Shown one piece after another: positions 53,801 through 59,675 of a stretch of 64,000 bases of DNA. This DNA comes from Pteria penguin (lineage: Eukaryota > Mollusca > Bivalvia > Pterioida > Pteriidae). The stretch is from positions 55,305,739-55,369,738 of the forward strand of contig CM068584.1 of the NCBI GenBank assembly GCA_035048485.1, read 5' to 3'. The notes under the pieces were generated by a model. It saw nothing but the letters and a program-made list of their open reading frames with translations. It did no database searches and was not told where the DNA came from. Positions within the stretch are counted from its first letter, which is position 1, and each line of letters begins with the position of its first letter. The position numbers and the translations under genes were made by a program.

Positions 53801-56098
53801 CAACCAGCCAATCAAGTCGTAGCAGCCTCATTAAAGATGCACGGATTTTGCCATGTTTGAACTTGAGCAGGGGGTTTGGGTAATAAATCTACCATGCAAG
53901 TTTTAACAAATTCTTATAATTCCTGAAAATAAATGACATAGAAATACCACGCTACAAATACAGTCGAAAGGCAATAGACAAATCCGGAGGACACTGACGA
54001 AAACAGGGAAATAAGGGAGCACAAATGAAAGGACAAAATTAACCTGACAGGACAACATGAACCTCTATAAAAAGAAAAGTGAAATCAGGGGTTCTGGATG
54101 TATGTGAGCATTTCCTGCCTCACATGTGGCACCTGTCATGAGGTCCCCTATGTCAAAAATAAGGATTAGACTGCAGTACTGACCACAAACATATATGGTG
54201 TCATCTTGGAAACTGAGACTGTACCATAAGCAGGGCTCGAATTTAGACTGGAGCACTGGAGCTGTCGCACCAGTGAGCACACAGACAGCACAGTATTTTT
54301 CTTTGGGAGCAGTTGACTAGTGCTGTTTATAGCAATGGAAGGTTACTGAAATTGGTGGCCGTGTTTTTGTTTTGTTTAGTTTAAAAACCTTAAATTAAAA
54401 AGACATTAAAGGTATAAATACCCCAAACTTTACAATGTGGGTCTTTGAATGTAAATTGGTTTTAGGAATTGAGTGAAACAACCTCAGCCATTCCCAAAAC
54501 AGCTCCAGTAAGCACTAAATTTATGAAATGACTGGAGCTATTTTTAGCTTCAGTTGTGAAATCCTTAATTTCGACCCCTGCATAAGGATCAGTCAGGCCA
54601 CCAAAATATAGTGTGAAAAGTAATAAACCAATCAGGTTGCATTAAAAGGACTGGGGAACGACTGGTGTGCTCAGTGTCAGTATAATTTGACTAAGTGGGG
54701 TATTCGTGTCTGGCTGCGCTACGGTACTTCAGTGGACTGGCACTCTCAAGTCGCCATAAGTGCACGCCAGTATAAGCAGTCCAAGAAAACACACAAACAC
54801 ATGTCATGCATCGTCTGCATATGACCTCAGCTGTTGCGTGGACGTTAAACCCCCAACAAACAAACAAAGTTAACAAACACACAAATCTTGACTTGAACTG
54901 TTAAACATGATTTAAGAATACACATAGATACTGTAGATCAATTATATTTCGCGAGAAAAATTTAAATGATCAAGAAATATAAAAGATCAATAGCAATTGA
55001 TAGCAATCATTCTACCAAACGCGAAAATATGTATTCGCGAATAATGCCAAATTGGGGGGAGACACGAAATTTTGTTTACGCAAAATATAAGAGATCTACA
55101 GTACTAAAATGTAACGAAATCGCATCACATAAATTAGATTTTGGCAACCATCTTGGATGATAGTGGCCATATTGGATGATGTCATAAAACATGCGCAAAA
55201 ACAACGTAGACCAGTTTAAAGCAGGCTAGGGGTGCAGTCTGTACTCGTTAACTCTTAAACAATCAGAGCACAGAACGTACATGTGCAATGCTAGTTTAAA
55301 GAAAAAGAAGCTGCAATTAGAAGGTAATTTAAGTCCAAACACGGAATGTCTTTCGACTTATCCAATCAAATTTTTTTTTGTTTTCAAATTTGAGATCACA
55401 TTCTCACACCATGTAACAACTTCAGCGATTGCATGAATTGGCTTTGAAAAAAATGTATTTGACTTTCAACTTGATACTTGAAATCAGGGACATTCAAGGC
55501 CCAATTTTCTGTAAACTCCAGTGTCAATTCTTACTTTTTAAGGAATGGGGCTGGTGCCTCTCAAATTTGGAAATTTGGCACTATTATCAAAGAAATTGGG
55601 AAAATATAAAGAGAACAAGATTTGTCATTTTAGGCCTTGTTTTCAACAGATGTATCATCAACCTTCTAATTTTGTTTCCAATATTGCTTTGCTAAGCTTA
55701 TCTTTCTGTCTGAAAAAAAAATCCATTTTTTAGTACCACACTTAGAAACCACACTTTAATGACCAATATAATCAAGGACAAATAACAGTGAAATCTTGAT
55801 TAGGAAATTTTTGTAAGAAATTGGGGATAAAACAGGCTATTTTGCGAGGGAAATGGGGCCCAAATTTGGCCCCATTTTAAGGCAAGGAAGGACACTGAAC
55901 TCATACCCAGGTTTTGAAAAGTCTGTACTGCAGGCATCTGCACCACAGTTTTAGCATCTTACTATACTTCTTACTACACTTACCAATGTATGTATCAATA
56001 AATTTCAATTCAAAGTTTTCCTCACTGTTTCCCCTCCTAGCATCTTCATCTGCATTATTGGTACTAAATTTTCTGGACCTAGTCCTGGATGGTTTCAT
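27895..56098 (-). CDS. Multi-exon gene: SET domain, 19-aa repeats, zinc fingers, recombinase-like domain, Myb/SANT-like tail
   Basis: Sixteen exons can be traced on the minus strand, summing to about 4.55 kb of coding sequence (about 1,500 codons): 56098-55984, 53370-53223, 52581-52380, 51026-49409, 48478-48411, 46682-45591, 43667-43429, 42501-42358, 40603-40475, 39809-39614, 38697-38644, 36970-36905, 35321-35253, 33748-33659, 30194-30138 and 28154-27895. All have AG acceptors and GT donors except one GC donor. Phases agree at every junction apart from exon 5 and two A-run indels. The N-terminal part is a complete SET domain (protein lysine methylation, nuclear); the middle matches a widespread metazoan family ending in an R...GH...Y motif like tyrosine recombinases; the C-terminus is DNA-binding in character. 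An alternative is two adjacent genes, SET and recombinase-like, split at exon 5. Detailed parts are listed separately. Confidence 0.72.
28841..30057 (+). mobile_element. Hairpin-type element with internal ~160-bp repeats
   Basis: Starts AACAAGAGTACCCCAAACGG and ends TACGCCCCACCTAGCGGAGG. Inside, a block containing CTTGATATCAGGAACACTCG and TTTCAACAAATTCGGTTTAG recurs about four times with drift. It lies in the last intron, antisense to the gene. Confidence 0.65.
30138..30194 (-). CDS. Exon 15: acidic exon with a GC donor, phase 1-1
   Basis: TTTATTACAG acceptor, 57 bp, reads VLKEDENESSEEMSSEDDS. The donor is TCAG/GCAAGT: a GC-AG intron with otherwise consensus flanks, as is usual for that minor class. 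Confidence 0.6.
30338..31110 (+). mobile_element. Decayed CAAGAG-type element
   Basis: Begins AACAAGAGTCCTAGGGGGCC and GATTCTCACCTGG; contains diverged copies of a block with TGACCTTGATCTTTGACC phrases. The far end is not clear. Confidence 0.45.
31389..31533 (+). repeat. Cluster of TTCGTTATAAGC-like 12-mers
   Basis: TTCGTTATAAGC and variants (TTCGTTAAAGC, TTCGTTGTAAGC, TTCGTTATAGGC, TTCGTAATAAGC) occur six times in about 145 bp on the plus strand, irregularly spaced. Confidence 0.6.
32343..32630 (-). pseudogene. LINE endonuclease fragment
   Basis: The minus strand reads PLIICGDFNYDLNKNKQN, ITTLLQAAGVTQITVSLTHQ and SHIDHIWTT. G-D-F-N-x-D-L, (P/L)-T-H and D-H-I-W are the last motifs of the apurinic-like endonuclease of non-LTR elements. 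No RT follows. It lies in an intron of the SET gene. Confidence 0.75.
32752..32815 (-). mobile_element. SINE tail fragment
   Basis: Minus strand ends GGCCGTTAAACCCATAACAA after TGACCTCGGATGTTGATA, the same 3' end seen on the plus strand at 39100-39170. Confidence 0.5.
33659..33748 (-). CDS. Exon 14: basic/acidic linker exon, phase 1-1
   Basis: AAAATTACAG acceptor, TACG/GTTTGT donor, 90 bp. Reads DFQVRQVRPRRKNQRLVIID and EEEHSSGDEY. The basic P-R-R-K-N-Q-R could be a nuclear localisation signal. Confidence 0.62.
34035..34112 (-). mobile_element. tRNA-like SINE head
   Basis: Minus strand GGGTAGCTCAGTTGGTAGAG is a perfect A box; the B box is degraded (CAGGTTCAGC). No proper acceptor stem, so treated as SINE or tRNA pseudogene. 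Confidence 0.55.
34335..34680 (-). mobile_element. tRNA-derived SINE with conserved central block
   Basis: Minus strand head GCTTAGCTCAGTCGGTAGAG (A box), CAGGTTCAAATC (B box), then GTGTCCTTGGGCAAGACACT, a block conserved among several animal SINE families, and a 3' part ending CGTTAAACCC followed by a (TGG/CCA)n microsatellite. Confidence 0.85.
34690..34968 (-). mobile_element. tRNA-derived SINE, near full length
   Basis: Minus strand head CCGTTGTGGCGCAGTGGTTA (A box) and GGTTCGAGCCCC (B box), body GTCTTTCGGATGAGACAGTA, GTCCCGTGTCATGGTAGGCG and GGCACGTAAAAGATCC, tail GTGTGACGTTAAAC plus AAAC/AAAT units. Best copy in the window; compare 59676. Confidence 0.9.
35253..35321 (-). CDS. Exon 13: acidic linker exon, phase 1-1
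   Basis: ATATTTACAG acceptor, ATAG/GTAACC donor, 69 bp. Reads GVPVSKRKTCYAETDEYRT-EDDI, paralogous to exon 12. Confidence 0.68.
   Translation of the reverse strand: MCRCQNGKHAMQKLMNIGLKMI
35368..36192 (+). mobile_element. Hairpin-ended element
   Basis: Starts CAAGAGGCCTAACGCTCAC and ends with the palindrome AGCTCACTTGGCCC / GGGCCAGGTGAGCT then AA. Interior has C-C-C-rich phrases and a GACGGACGACAGACGC tract. Lies in the intron upstream of exon 13, antisense to the gene. Confidence 0.75.
36905..36970 (-). CDS. Exon 12: acidic linker exon, phase 1-1
   Basis: CAGTTACAG acceptor, TTAG/GTATGC donor, 66 bp. Reads DPQAKRKPCYAEPEEQKSED-DL. It is a duplicate of exon 13 (shared K-R-K-x-C-Y-A-E ... 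E-D-D). Confidence 0.68.
   Translation of the reverse strand: MHKQKGNHAMQSLRSRSLRMI
37640..38260 (+). repeat. Diverged tandem repeats and poly-G in an intron
   Basis: A block with ACCAATCAGAAGCC and TTGCCATGGAAACAG recurs about four times from 37640 to 38010. A GACAGACAGACAGACTGATT tract and G18 (about 38214-38231) follow. Typical end of a decayed interspersed element. Confidence 0.55.
38644..38697 (-). CDS. Exon 11: small linker exon, phase 1-1
   Basis: TATTTTCAG acceptor, CTAG/GTAAAT donor, 54 bp. Reads DFDINSQEAGVEHIMHSL. Symmetric phase 1-1, so it can be included or skipped without changing frame. Confidence 0.6.
39100..39170 (+). mobile_element. SINE tail fragment
   Basis: Ends GACCTCGATGTTGCTAGGCC then GTTAAACCCATAACAAA, matching the inverted copy at 32752-32815. 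Confidence 0.45.
39614..39809 (-). CDS. Exon 10: recombinase-like domain, GH and Tyr motif
   Basis: After AATTTTCTAG the exon reads VFDLSKGQLEELARHMGHEL, SVHRQFYRLQEDVVEMAKVS, KLLLTVEKGKAHQFSGMCLD and DIQLD-, donor GATG/GTAATG, phase 1. M-G-H-(D/E)-x-x-V-H-R-x-F-Y-R resembles the L-G-H-x-x-(I/V)-x-(T/H)-x-x-Y end of tyrosine recombinases, with His and the would-be nucleophilic Tyr retained. Whether it is catalytic is unknown. Confidence 0.78.
40475..40603 (-). CDS. Exon 9: recombinase-like domain, box II Arg
   Basis: Follows AAATTTTCCAG and encodes GETGHLRGCATIKRIVESC, then HPELITSTKLRKYMATVSQ, ending CAG/GTAGAG; phase 0 at both ends. (I/L)-T-S-T-x-L-R-K-x-x-A-T aligns by eye with the H-x-L-R-H-T-x-A-T box II of phage integrase/tyrosine recombinase domains, keeping the Arg. 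The alignment is mine and unscored. Confidence 0.75.
40680..42350 (+). mobile_element. Two CAAGAG-type element starts and internal duplication in one intron
   Basis: AACAAGAGATCCCAAAGGGATC begins at 40681 (fragment) and AACAAGAGGCCCAGAGGGCA at 40811. Farther on, a block with AAGAAGTCGTTTATATCAAT and TTTTGACCCCGCCC is repeated twice (about 41565 and 41712). The far end was not found. Intron between exons 8 and 9. Confidence 0.5.
42358..42501 (-). CDS. Exon 8: first part of the recombinase-like domain, one frame break
   Basis: Acceptor TTTTTTTCAG at 42502. Phase 2 from exon 7 gives S-MDMVEVLGKK, then the frame is lost in an A7 run (plus 42470-42476); one more A gives NRKVPVLMTPNMLAAVNALV, ATREKVGINEENPFVFAV, ending GTG/GTATGT in phase 0. 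K-V-P-V-L-(L/M)-T-P and R-x-x-V-G-I...N-P-(F/Y)-V-F-A are strongly conserved in the family; the Arg in ATREKVGI is a candidate for the box I Arg of tyrosine recombinases. Confidence 0.7.
42855..43400 (+). mobile_element. CAAGAG-type element with ~175-bp internal repeat
   Basis: Starts AACAAGAGGCCCAAAGCGTC, TTAACGCTCAC. Two internal copies of a block with CAAAGGGCCATAACTGC and ATACCAGCTCAGTATC (about 43060 and 43220). It runs almost to exon 7. Confidence 0.65.
43429..43667 (-). CDS. Exon 7: helical region of the recombinase-like family
   Basis: After GTTTTGTTTTTACAG the exon reads KFLEEEILTLTTKVLSQQSF, EIWRKLAEITLTRLILFNKR, RAEEPAQMLVERF and LLSLQPLEKHLMK, ending TC/GTGAGT in phase 2. The motif W-x-x-L-A-(E/V)-x-T-L-x-R-L-I-L-F-N-(R/K)-R-R is a signature of the family and sits where core-binding helices precede the recombinase fold. 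The exon joins exon 6 in phase 0 (LQKLT-KFLEEE). Confidence 0.75.
43760..44819 (+). mobile_element. Hairpin-ended element with ~165-bp internal repeats
   Basis: Starts CAAGAGGCCCATGGGCCTC (palindromic) and CGCTCACCTGAGC; ends AGCTCACTTGAGCT-TTC-AGCTCAGGTGAGCT then AA. Four diverged internal copies carry CCCAGGGGTCATGATTT and CAATTTAGAATCTACA. Best-preserved copy for defining both ends. Antisense to the SET gene. Confidence 0.85.
44820..45590. other. Intron between exons 6 and 7, repeat remnants
   Basis: Contains two diverged copies of a block with TTATTAACAAATTCCAAC (about 45110 and 45300) and a tail GACAGACGGAGTGATTCCAG, the end of a decayed interspersed repeat similar to 38150. Confidence 0.45.
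45591..46682 (-). CDS. Exon 6: zinc-finger motifs and long helical region
   Basis: Begins after GAATCTTTCTGCAG with DCGDTKSMIMLQTVARGLDK, then CYFCGKSQLKIGRHILLQH (C-x2-C-x9-H-x4-H), RNLRNFNHNIEVL, GRRPFEGEMHSPEEYLPC and CQYCFTFYIGKELWRHTKKC (C-x2-C-x11-H-x3-C). Helical stretches follow: DEISLTVKSDPLLILLG, REKLRIIGRLKLVLRKK, then KPSLALKAGHLLRKLAELKK, IELYNAEWNDKISGIA and LPLTADLQKLT. This matches, in order, an uncharacterised family I know from fish, cnidarian and mollusc proteomes. The frame shifts once, in an A9 run (plus 45956-45964), where eight A would keep it open through K-T-G-K-V-S-A-S. Ends ACA/GTAAGT, phase 0. Confidence 0.75.
46890..47250 (-). mobile_element. tRNA-derived SINE
   Basis: Minus strand B box CAGTGGTTCGAATCCCAGC with a degenerate A box TTGATTAGAGTGTCAGC, followed by a body and GTCATGCACCCATGATACCA, shared with the SINE at 34335. 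Confidence 0.65.
48411..48478 (-). CDS. Exon 5: small acidic exon, phase problem
   Basis: After TTTTTGTTACAG the exon reads DVVPNSDSDDACSDVF and ends at a GTGAGT donor. It starts in phase 1 like its neighbours, but its 68-bp length leaves phase 0 and the next exon needs phase 1. One more base in the five-base T run (minus strand; plus 48432-48436) would fix this and give VFSCPETSD. Exon 4 can also splice directly to exon 6 in phase, so this may be a cassette or non-functional exon. Confidence 0.45.
48890..49275 (+). repeat. Tandem ~165-bp duplication, end of an interspersed repeat
   Basis: Two copies of a block with TTTGACCTTTGACCTTGAGG and ATATCTTAAACGGTTGAAAA, ending CATACGACGGGCGTATAAAA. 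Lies between exons 4 and 5. Confidence 0.6.
49409..51026 (-). CDS. Exon 4: about 26 tandem 19-residue repeats (57-bp minisatellite)
   Basis: Bounded by TTTGTATTTGCAG (acceptor, 51027) and TTTCAG/GTAAGT (donor, 49409), 1,618 bp, phase 0 to phase 1. After KDEPKPILYVEPTN the protein is about 26 copies of NMEAGDVEKAGVMEASNAG with few substitutions (A/T/G at one position, one AGDAGKAG, one GDVKKAG, one MEVGD), ending VTEVGVMEVGVSG. The repeat is acidic and probably disordered or helical. Because the unit is 57 bp and lacks stops, the plus strand is also open for 567 codons, but only the minus strand has splice sites and in-phase neighbours. Confidence 0.82.
51100..52300. other. Intron between exons 3 and 4
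   Basis: Two copies of a block with ACAGCATCCTACTACA and TTTACAGTGCTTCTCAAAAC (about 51170 and 51362). From about 51830 to 52268 lies AT-rich sequence with ATATCGAT phrases ending TCAATGACAGCCCTAA, possibly a decayed hAT-type MITE. No exon seen. Confidence 0.4.
52380..52581 (-). CDS. Exon 3: SET domain, C-terminal half
   Basis: After ATCTCTTCTCAG (52582) the exon reads C-IDASTTVGLGRMVNDGQGK, EINCKMRKI, LCLFSTREIEIGHELRYDYG and VFDLPWRKHKYK, ending in phase 0 at AAG/GTGAGT. C-x-D-A, G-R-x-(V/I)-N, and G-x-E-L-x-Y-D-Y-G with the catalytic Tyr are the expected SET landmarks. The canonical N-H-S is N-D-G here. No post-SET cysteines follow. Together with exon 2 the domain is complete and free of stops. 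Confidence 0.85.
52620..53215 (+). mobile_element. CAAGAG-type starts and SINE tail in the intron between exons 2 and 3
   Basis: AACAAGAGGACTCTAACAGT begins at 52620. At about 52780-52880 a SINE 3' end reads ATGACCTCAGCTGTTGCG then GACGTTAAACCCC and ACAAACAAACAAACA. AACAAGAGTTGTCAGAATC begins at 53164, 50 bp from exon 2. Confidence 0.5.
53223..53370 (-). CDS. Exon 2: SET domain, N-terminal half
   Basis: The exon follows TTATTTTTCAG (53371) and encodes GHGVFAGKHFSRGEFLLEYK, GELSAARECEENDS, then CGLKFFFKHNQIAY, ending TG/GTACAG in phase 2. G-x-G-V-F-A with a following R-G-E-F-(L/V)-x-E-Y-x-G-(E/D)-L is the S-adenosylmethionine-binding opening of SET domains, closest in style to the KMT5A (SETD8) type. 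The phase-2 end supplies TG, which completes a Cys codon with exon 3. Confidence 0.82.
54690..54870 (+). mobile_element. SINE 3' portion
   Basis: Ends TATGACCTCAGCTGTTGCGT, GGACGTTAAACCCCC, AACAAACAAACAAA, with a body shared by 56355 and 52780. Confidence 0.65.
55984..56098 (-). CDS. Exon 1: start and pre-SET region
   Basis: ATG at 56098 in CCAAAATGAAACC (A at -3) opens MKPSRTRSRKFSTNNADEDA, a basic then acidic tail that could hold a nuclear localisation signal, and ends NFELKFIDTYI-G at a strong ATTG/GTAAGT donor, phase 1. The sequence L-x-x-x-x-I-x-x-Y-I-G runs straight into the SET G-x-G-V-F-A motif of the next exon. An AG acceptor-like TTTTAG lies just before the ATG, so a further 5' non-coding exon is possible. 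Confidence 0.72.
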
Positions 56099-56182
56099 TT
56101 TGGCTAAAATGATAAAGGGCAATTCTACCAGAAATGTTACCCAAGGAGTCATATTCTATTTTATCATCACGATCATTATTTT

Positions 56183-56255
56183 CACGGTCAGTAAAATTCA
56201 TATCCGGCTCGAGCTTCGCGATAGCCAGATACAAATATAAATTTTACTGACCGTG
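56183..56255. repeat. Hairpin 85 bp upstream of the SET gene start
   Basis: CACGGTCAGTAAAATT (56183) and its exact complement (56240-56255) enclose an inner imperfect palindrome TATCCGGCT / AGCCAGATA. Probably a small MITE; position makes a promoter effect possible. Confidence 0.8.
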
Positions 56256-56354
56256 TATATACCATATTGGGTCGCTAACACACCATGTATTATGTAACTA
56301 ATAATATGCCACTAACAAACCATGTTGCATGTGTCGACGAAAATATCTTATACT

Positions 56355-56500
56355 TATGGGCTGGCACTCTAAAGTTGCCATAAGTGCCACCAGTCCAAGT
56401 AAACTCACCACACACAAACATGTGGCATGCACATATGACACCGTTTGCATATGACCCAAGCTGTTGTATGGACGTTAAACCCCAACAAACAAACAAACAA
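56355..56500 (+). mobile_element. SINE 3' portion
   Basis: Body AGTTGCCATAAGTGCCACCA and end GTATGGACGTTAAACCCC followed by ACAAACAAACAAACAA. Confidence 0.65.
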
Positions 56501-56535
56501 AAAAATTACCTAGTCCCTAGTCCTGAAATCCATAA

Positions 56536-56799
56536 CAGGGCCAGTGATTTTCCGTTAAAACCGAATTTCCGACGGAAAAACGGAATTGACATTCTTAAAC
56601 GGAATTTGCAGTTTTTTTAGACATGACCAAAATTATTGACATTTTGTTGTGTAATGACATAATATGAGTATTTTCGACATAAATCCACACTTAAAACAAA
56701 GGTTTCAGGCAGGTAAGGGGGGGGGGGGGGGGGGGAACGGAAAAAAGTAAAGTGAAAACGGAATTGAGACAAATTGGAAACGGAAATTCACTGGCCCTA
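56536..56799. mobile_element. MITE with 21-bp inverted ends and a 19-base poly-G
   Basis: Ends CAGGGCCAGTGATTTTCCGT and, inverted, AGGGCCAGTGAATTTCCGTT. CAGGG-type ends are typical of hAT elements; no clean 8-bp duplication was seen. G19 lies at 56717-56735. Confidence 0.65.
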
Positions 56800-56810
56800 C
56801 AATAAACCCG

Positions 56811-56935
56811 ATATAGGCCCACAGGCACATGTAACAACAGCACTGCGACCGAATAGAGCCCCCTTTGTTAGGGGGGCTATATTCGGTCGCAGTGCTGTTA
56901 ATTGTTACATGTGCCTGTGTATAGGCCCCCTATAT
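56811..56935. repeat. Near-perfect ~55-bp-arm hairpin
   Basis: ATATAGGCCCACAGGCACAT pairs with the complementary end at 56935, and GCACTGCGACCGAATA with TATTCGGTCGCAGTGC, around a CCCCCTTTGTTAGGGGG loop. Arms differ by a few small indels. Confidence 0.9.
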
Positions 56936-58040
56936 CATGTATATGCTATATCAGGGTCATGATGATACCTATATCGAATACTGGACGTTTCGGTACCGAG
57001 ATATTTCGGCACCGAGATATTTCAGTACCTCTCTATTGGTTCATTCAGTACTTTACTTTTGGGTGGTTCGGTACCTGGGTTTGGTCCTTTCGCTACTTCT
57101 CAAATTTTTGATTAACTCAAATAAATATGTTTTACTACTTTCAATCTTATACCGGGGTAATACATTTTATACTGATAATTGATTTGTTTCCATAACCATG
57201 TACTGCAAGTAAACTATGTTTTCATACATTGTCATAGTAGCCATACCTTGGATGAATATGTTTTGATACCTTGCCTGTTAATTAATTTGTTTTTATAACA
57301 AAGTACTTCAATAACACCTAGCTATGTTTACTTAGGCCAAATAAAAAAATACCTGTGTTTCCGCTTACGTCTCCAGTAAATATAGGGTAGGTAGAGAGGC
57401 ATTTTTTTATTTTTGAAAATATTTTTACATATGTTATACTTATACTTATAAGGCTTATAGAGTGGAAGTTCTGACTTTAAAAGTGCATGTCACCAAATGT
57501 CAATAAAAACTTAGTAGGCACCAAAAAACTAGGGTAGGTTATATAACATGTAATGGTAAGCGGAAATACAACTAGATCTATTTTTTTATTTGGCCTTAGT
57601 AGCAACATGGTGATGAAATAATGAAAATATTGGTTTTATTGGACTTGTGACTTGGTCAATATTTTTATAAACTGTCCTTTCTTATGCATATGTCATGGAA
57701 CCGACATGATAATTTTATGGGCTATCCGGTGATACTAAGTGAATCTGGAGAAGTGCGGCATTGGATGCTAAACTTGATATCTTTTTCAAAGTACCAAACA
57801 ATATTTTGCAAGTAACGAGACGTCTTTACAGGTACCGAATTCGAAACTGTCAAACAACCAAGTACGGAAAGGTCCAGGTAGGCCTAACCGAAACAACCAA
57901 GTGCACCGAAACGACCTGATACCCCTATATCGGAACTTATGAATTTCAGGACTAGGACTGGCCTTAGTCAACCTGTAACGCAACACTCTGACTCCCGACG
58001 GACGCAGTTTTTTTTTTTTTGTTTTGGATAATATAAATCA
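56936..58040. other. Non-coding region with GGTACC/CGGTACCGAGATATTTCGG phrases
   Basis: Between 56980 and 57080, and inverted at 57830-57930, short GGTAC/CGGTAC-centred phrases recur (TTCGGTACCGAGATATTTCG), suggesting an inverted-repeat element of about 950 bp. No gene seen. Confidence 0.35.
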
Positions 58041-58044
58041 ATTC

Positions 58045-59110
58045 AGGGAGAGTACCCAGACAATTTGCGTGATAGGGGGCCTATGCCGTATCATCTATGC
58101 TAGGCCTATATGTAAAAAAGTAACGTTATTATTATTCACCAACTACACATATTACTTACATTATAACTAAGGACTAAAACTTAGTCCACGCCACGGCGTC
58201 TTTCGCTTGGTCAGGCTTCTGCCCGGTGCCCAAGTTCCGCCGATCTGCACACGCACGGAAGTTGGTTCTTCTTCTTCTTCCAATACAACGTGTACTCAAA
58301 GTTGAGCATTAAACTTCTTTCGAGAATTTTCCTATTCATTTATTTATTATTGGACTGATAGTATTATATTTAATGAAACTCCGTAACCACATGGGAGAGA
58401 GATACCTTGTGGGGACAAAATTGCTCAGCCAATCAGCGCCCACCTTCCTGAAAAAGTTCTGCACATCACGAAATATGATTTTGTGGCAACAACTGAGATA
58501 AATCATTGCTGAAAGAAATTGTGTGGAAATTGTCAAACAACCAAGTACCGAAAGGAGAGAGTACCCAGACAATTTGCGTGATAGGGGGCCTATGCCGTAT
58601 TATCATGCTGGACGTGGACTGTCCTTGAAATGTTATGTTCATAAACTGACCACTTTTTAAATGGTTGTAGGGCCTAGGTCTAACTCATATTCAGTCTAGG
58701 CTAGGCCTATATGTAAAAAAGTAACGTTATTATTATTCACCAACTACACATATTACTTACATAGTACTTGCTTAGTCCACGGCGTGGCTCGTGCCCGGTT
58801 CCCAAGTTCCGCCGATCTGCGCACGCGCGGAAGTTGGTTCTTTCGAGAATTTTCCTATTCGTTCCAGACCCATATTTTTGAATGAAGATGATTATTAAAT
58901 TGGATTGGTTTTGTTACATACAATACTGTGATTTATTATTGGACATAGTATTATATTTAATGAAACTCCGTAACCACACGGGAGAGAGATACCTTGTGGG
59001 GACAAAATTGCTCAGCCAATCAGCGCCCACCTTCCTGAAAAAGTTCTGCACATCACGAAATATGATTTTGTGGCAACAACTGAGATAAATCATTGCTGAA
59101 AGAAATTGTG
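58045..59110. repeat. Tandem segmental duplication (~530-bp units)
   Basis: Units about 58045-58560 and 58558-59110 share AGTACCCAGACAATTTGCGT, AAGTTCCGCCGATCTGC, ACTCCGTAACCACA and CTCAGCCAATCAGCGCCC blocks, with indels of tens of bases. Each copy carries a CCAAT-type box and a GC-rich patch, so promoter-derived sequence is possible. Confidence 0.75.
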
Positions 59111-59377
59111 GGGACATTCATCACAATATGTTTTCTTGGTATTCCATGTCACGTAAATGCGATTGAAGACAACGTAGATGCGGGGACACACAAATGTCCC
59201 CACAGTGCCATCCGTGTCCCCGCAACGTGAGTGTGAAACAGGAAATATGTCCCCACAGTTACGGATTTTCACGGCCACCGCACAGCTGTGTGGATTTAAG
59301 TGATGCGAGGCATCAGTGCAAGATGCCAGAACCAACACTAGCAGAAACATTACACCCATTTTTGTTTTCGTTCTCAT
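59090..59377 (-). CDS. Small secreted cysteine-rich peptide gene
   Basis: The minus strand from ATG at 59377 encodes 95 residues. MRTKTKMGVMFLLVLVLASC is a typical signal peptide (basic start, hydrophobic core, small residues), with likely cleavage after TDA. The mature part has six cysteines in the spacing C-x8-C-x10-C-x11-C-x20-C-x2-C, including RNCGDIFPVSHSRCGD and YCDECPHNFFQQ. A TATA box lies about 110 bp upstream. In-frame ATGs at residues 7 and 10 are alternatives; the same frame is open farther upstream to 59557. The last codons overlap the end of the neighbouring duplicated segment. I recognise no family; a defence or matrix peptide is possible but unproven. Confidence 0.5.
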   Translation of the reverse strand: MRTKTKMGVMFLLVLVLASCTDASHHLNPHSCAVAVKIRNCGDIFPVSHSRCGDTDGTVGTFVCPRIYVVFNRIYVTWNTKKTYCDECPHNFFQQ

Positions 59378-59483
59378 AAACCAGTACAGCCAGGCTTGGA
59401 CTTTGAGCTTTACATTCGGCACTACTCGGGCGGTTTCTTCATACACAACATTTAGATTTAGGAGTGCCGATTGTAAACGGTTG

Positions 59484-59493
59484 CTTATATAAG
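59484..59493 (-). promoter_or_regulatory. TATA box (palindromic CTTATATAAG)
   Basis: A perfect TATATAAG, about 110 bp upstream of the ATG at 59377, would place a start site near 59457 and a 5' UTR of about 80 bases. The site is palindromic and so does not itself give direction. Confidence 0.5.
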
Positions 59494-59675
59494 CTGTTCT
59501 ACGTGTTCCGATTCCTAGAAAGTACAAGTAATCATATCGATTTTTTAATTTATTCATTAGCCTATAGTTATTGTCCTATTTTTTATCAGTCATATTCAAC
59601 AAATTTTAAAATGTTATTGATTTTTAAAGATATATATGTGTTTTTATATTTGAATTCTCTAATTAAAAAAAAATA

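Noticed and set aside
58336..59117. Paired minus-strand ORFs containing FFRKVGADWLSNFVPTRYLS
   Set aside because: Present twice only because the DNA segment is duplicated; no splice signs, and conservation is equally high outside the frame.
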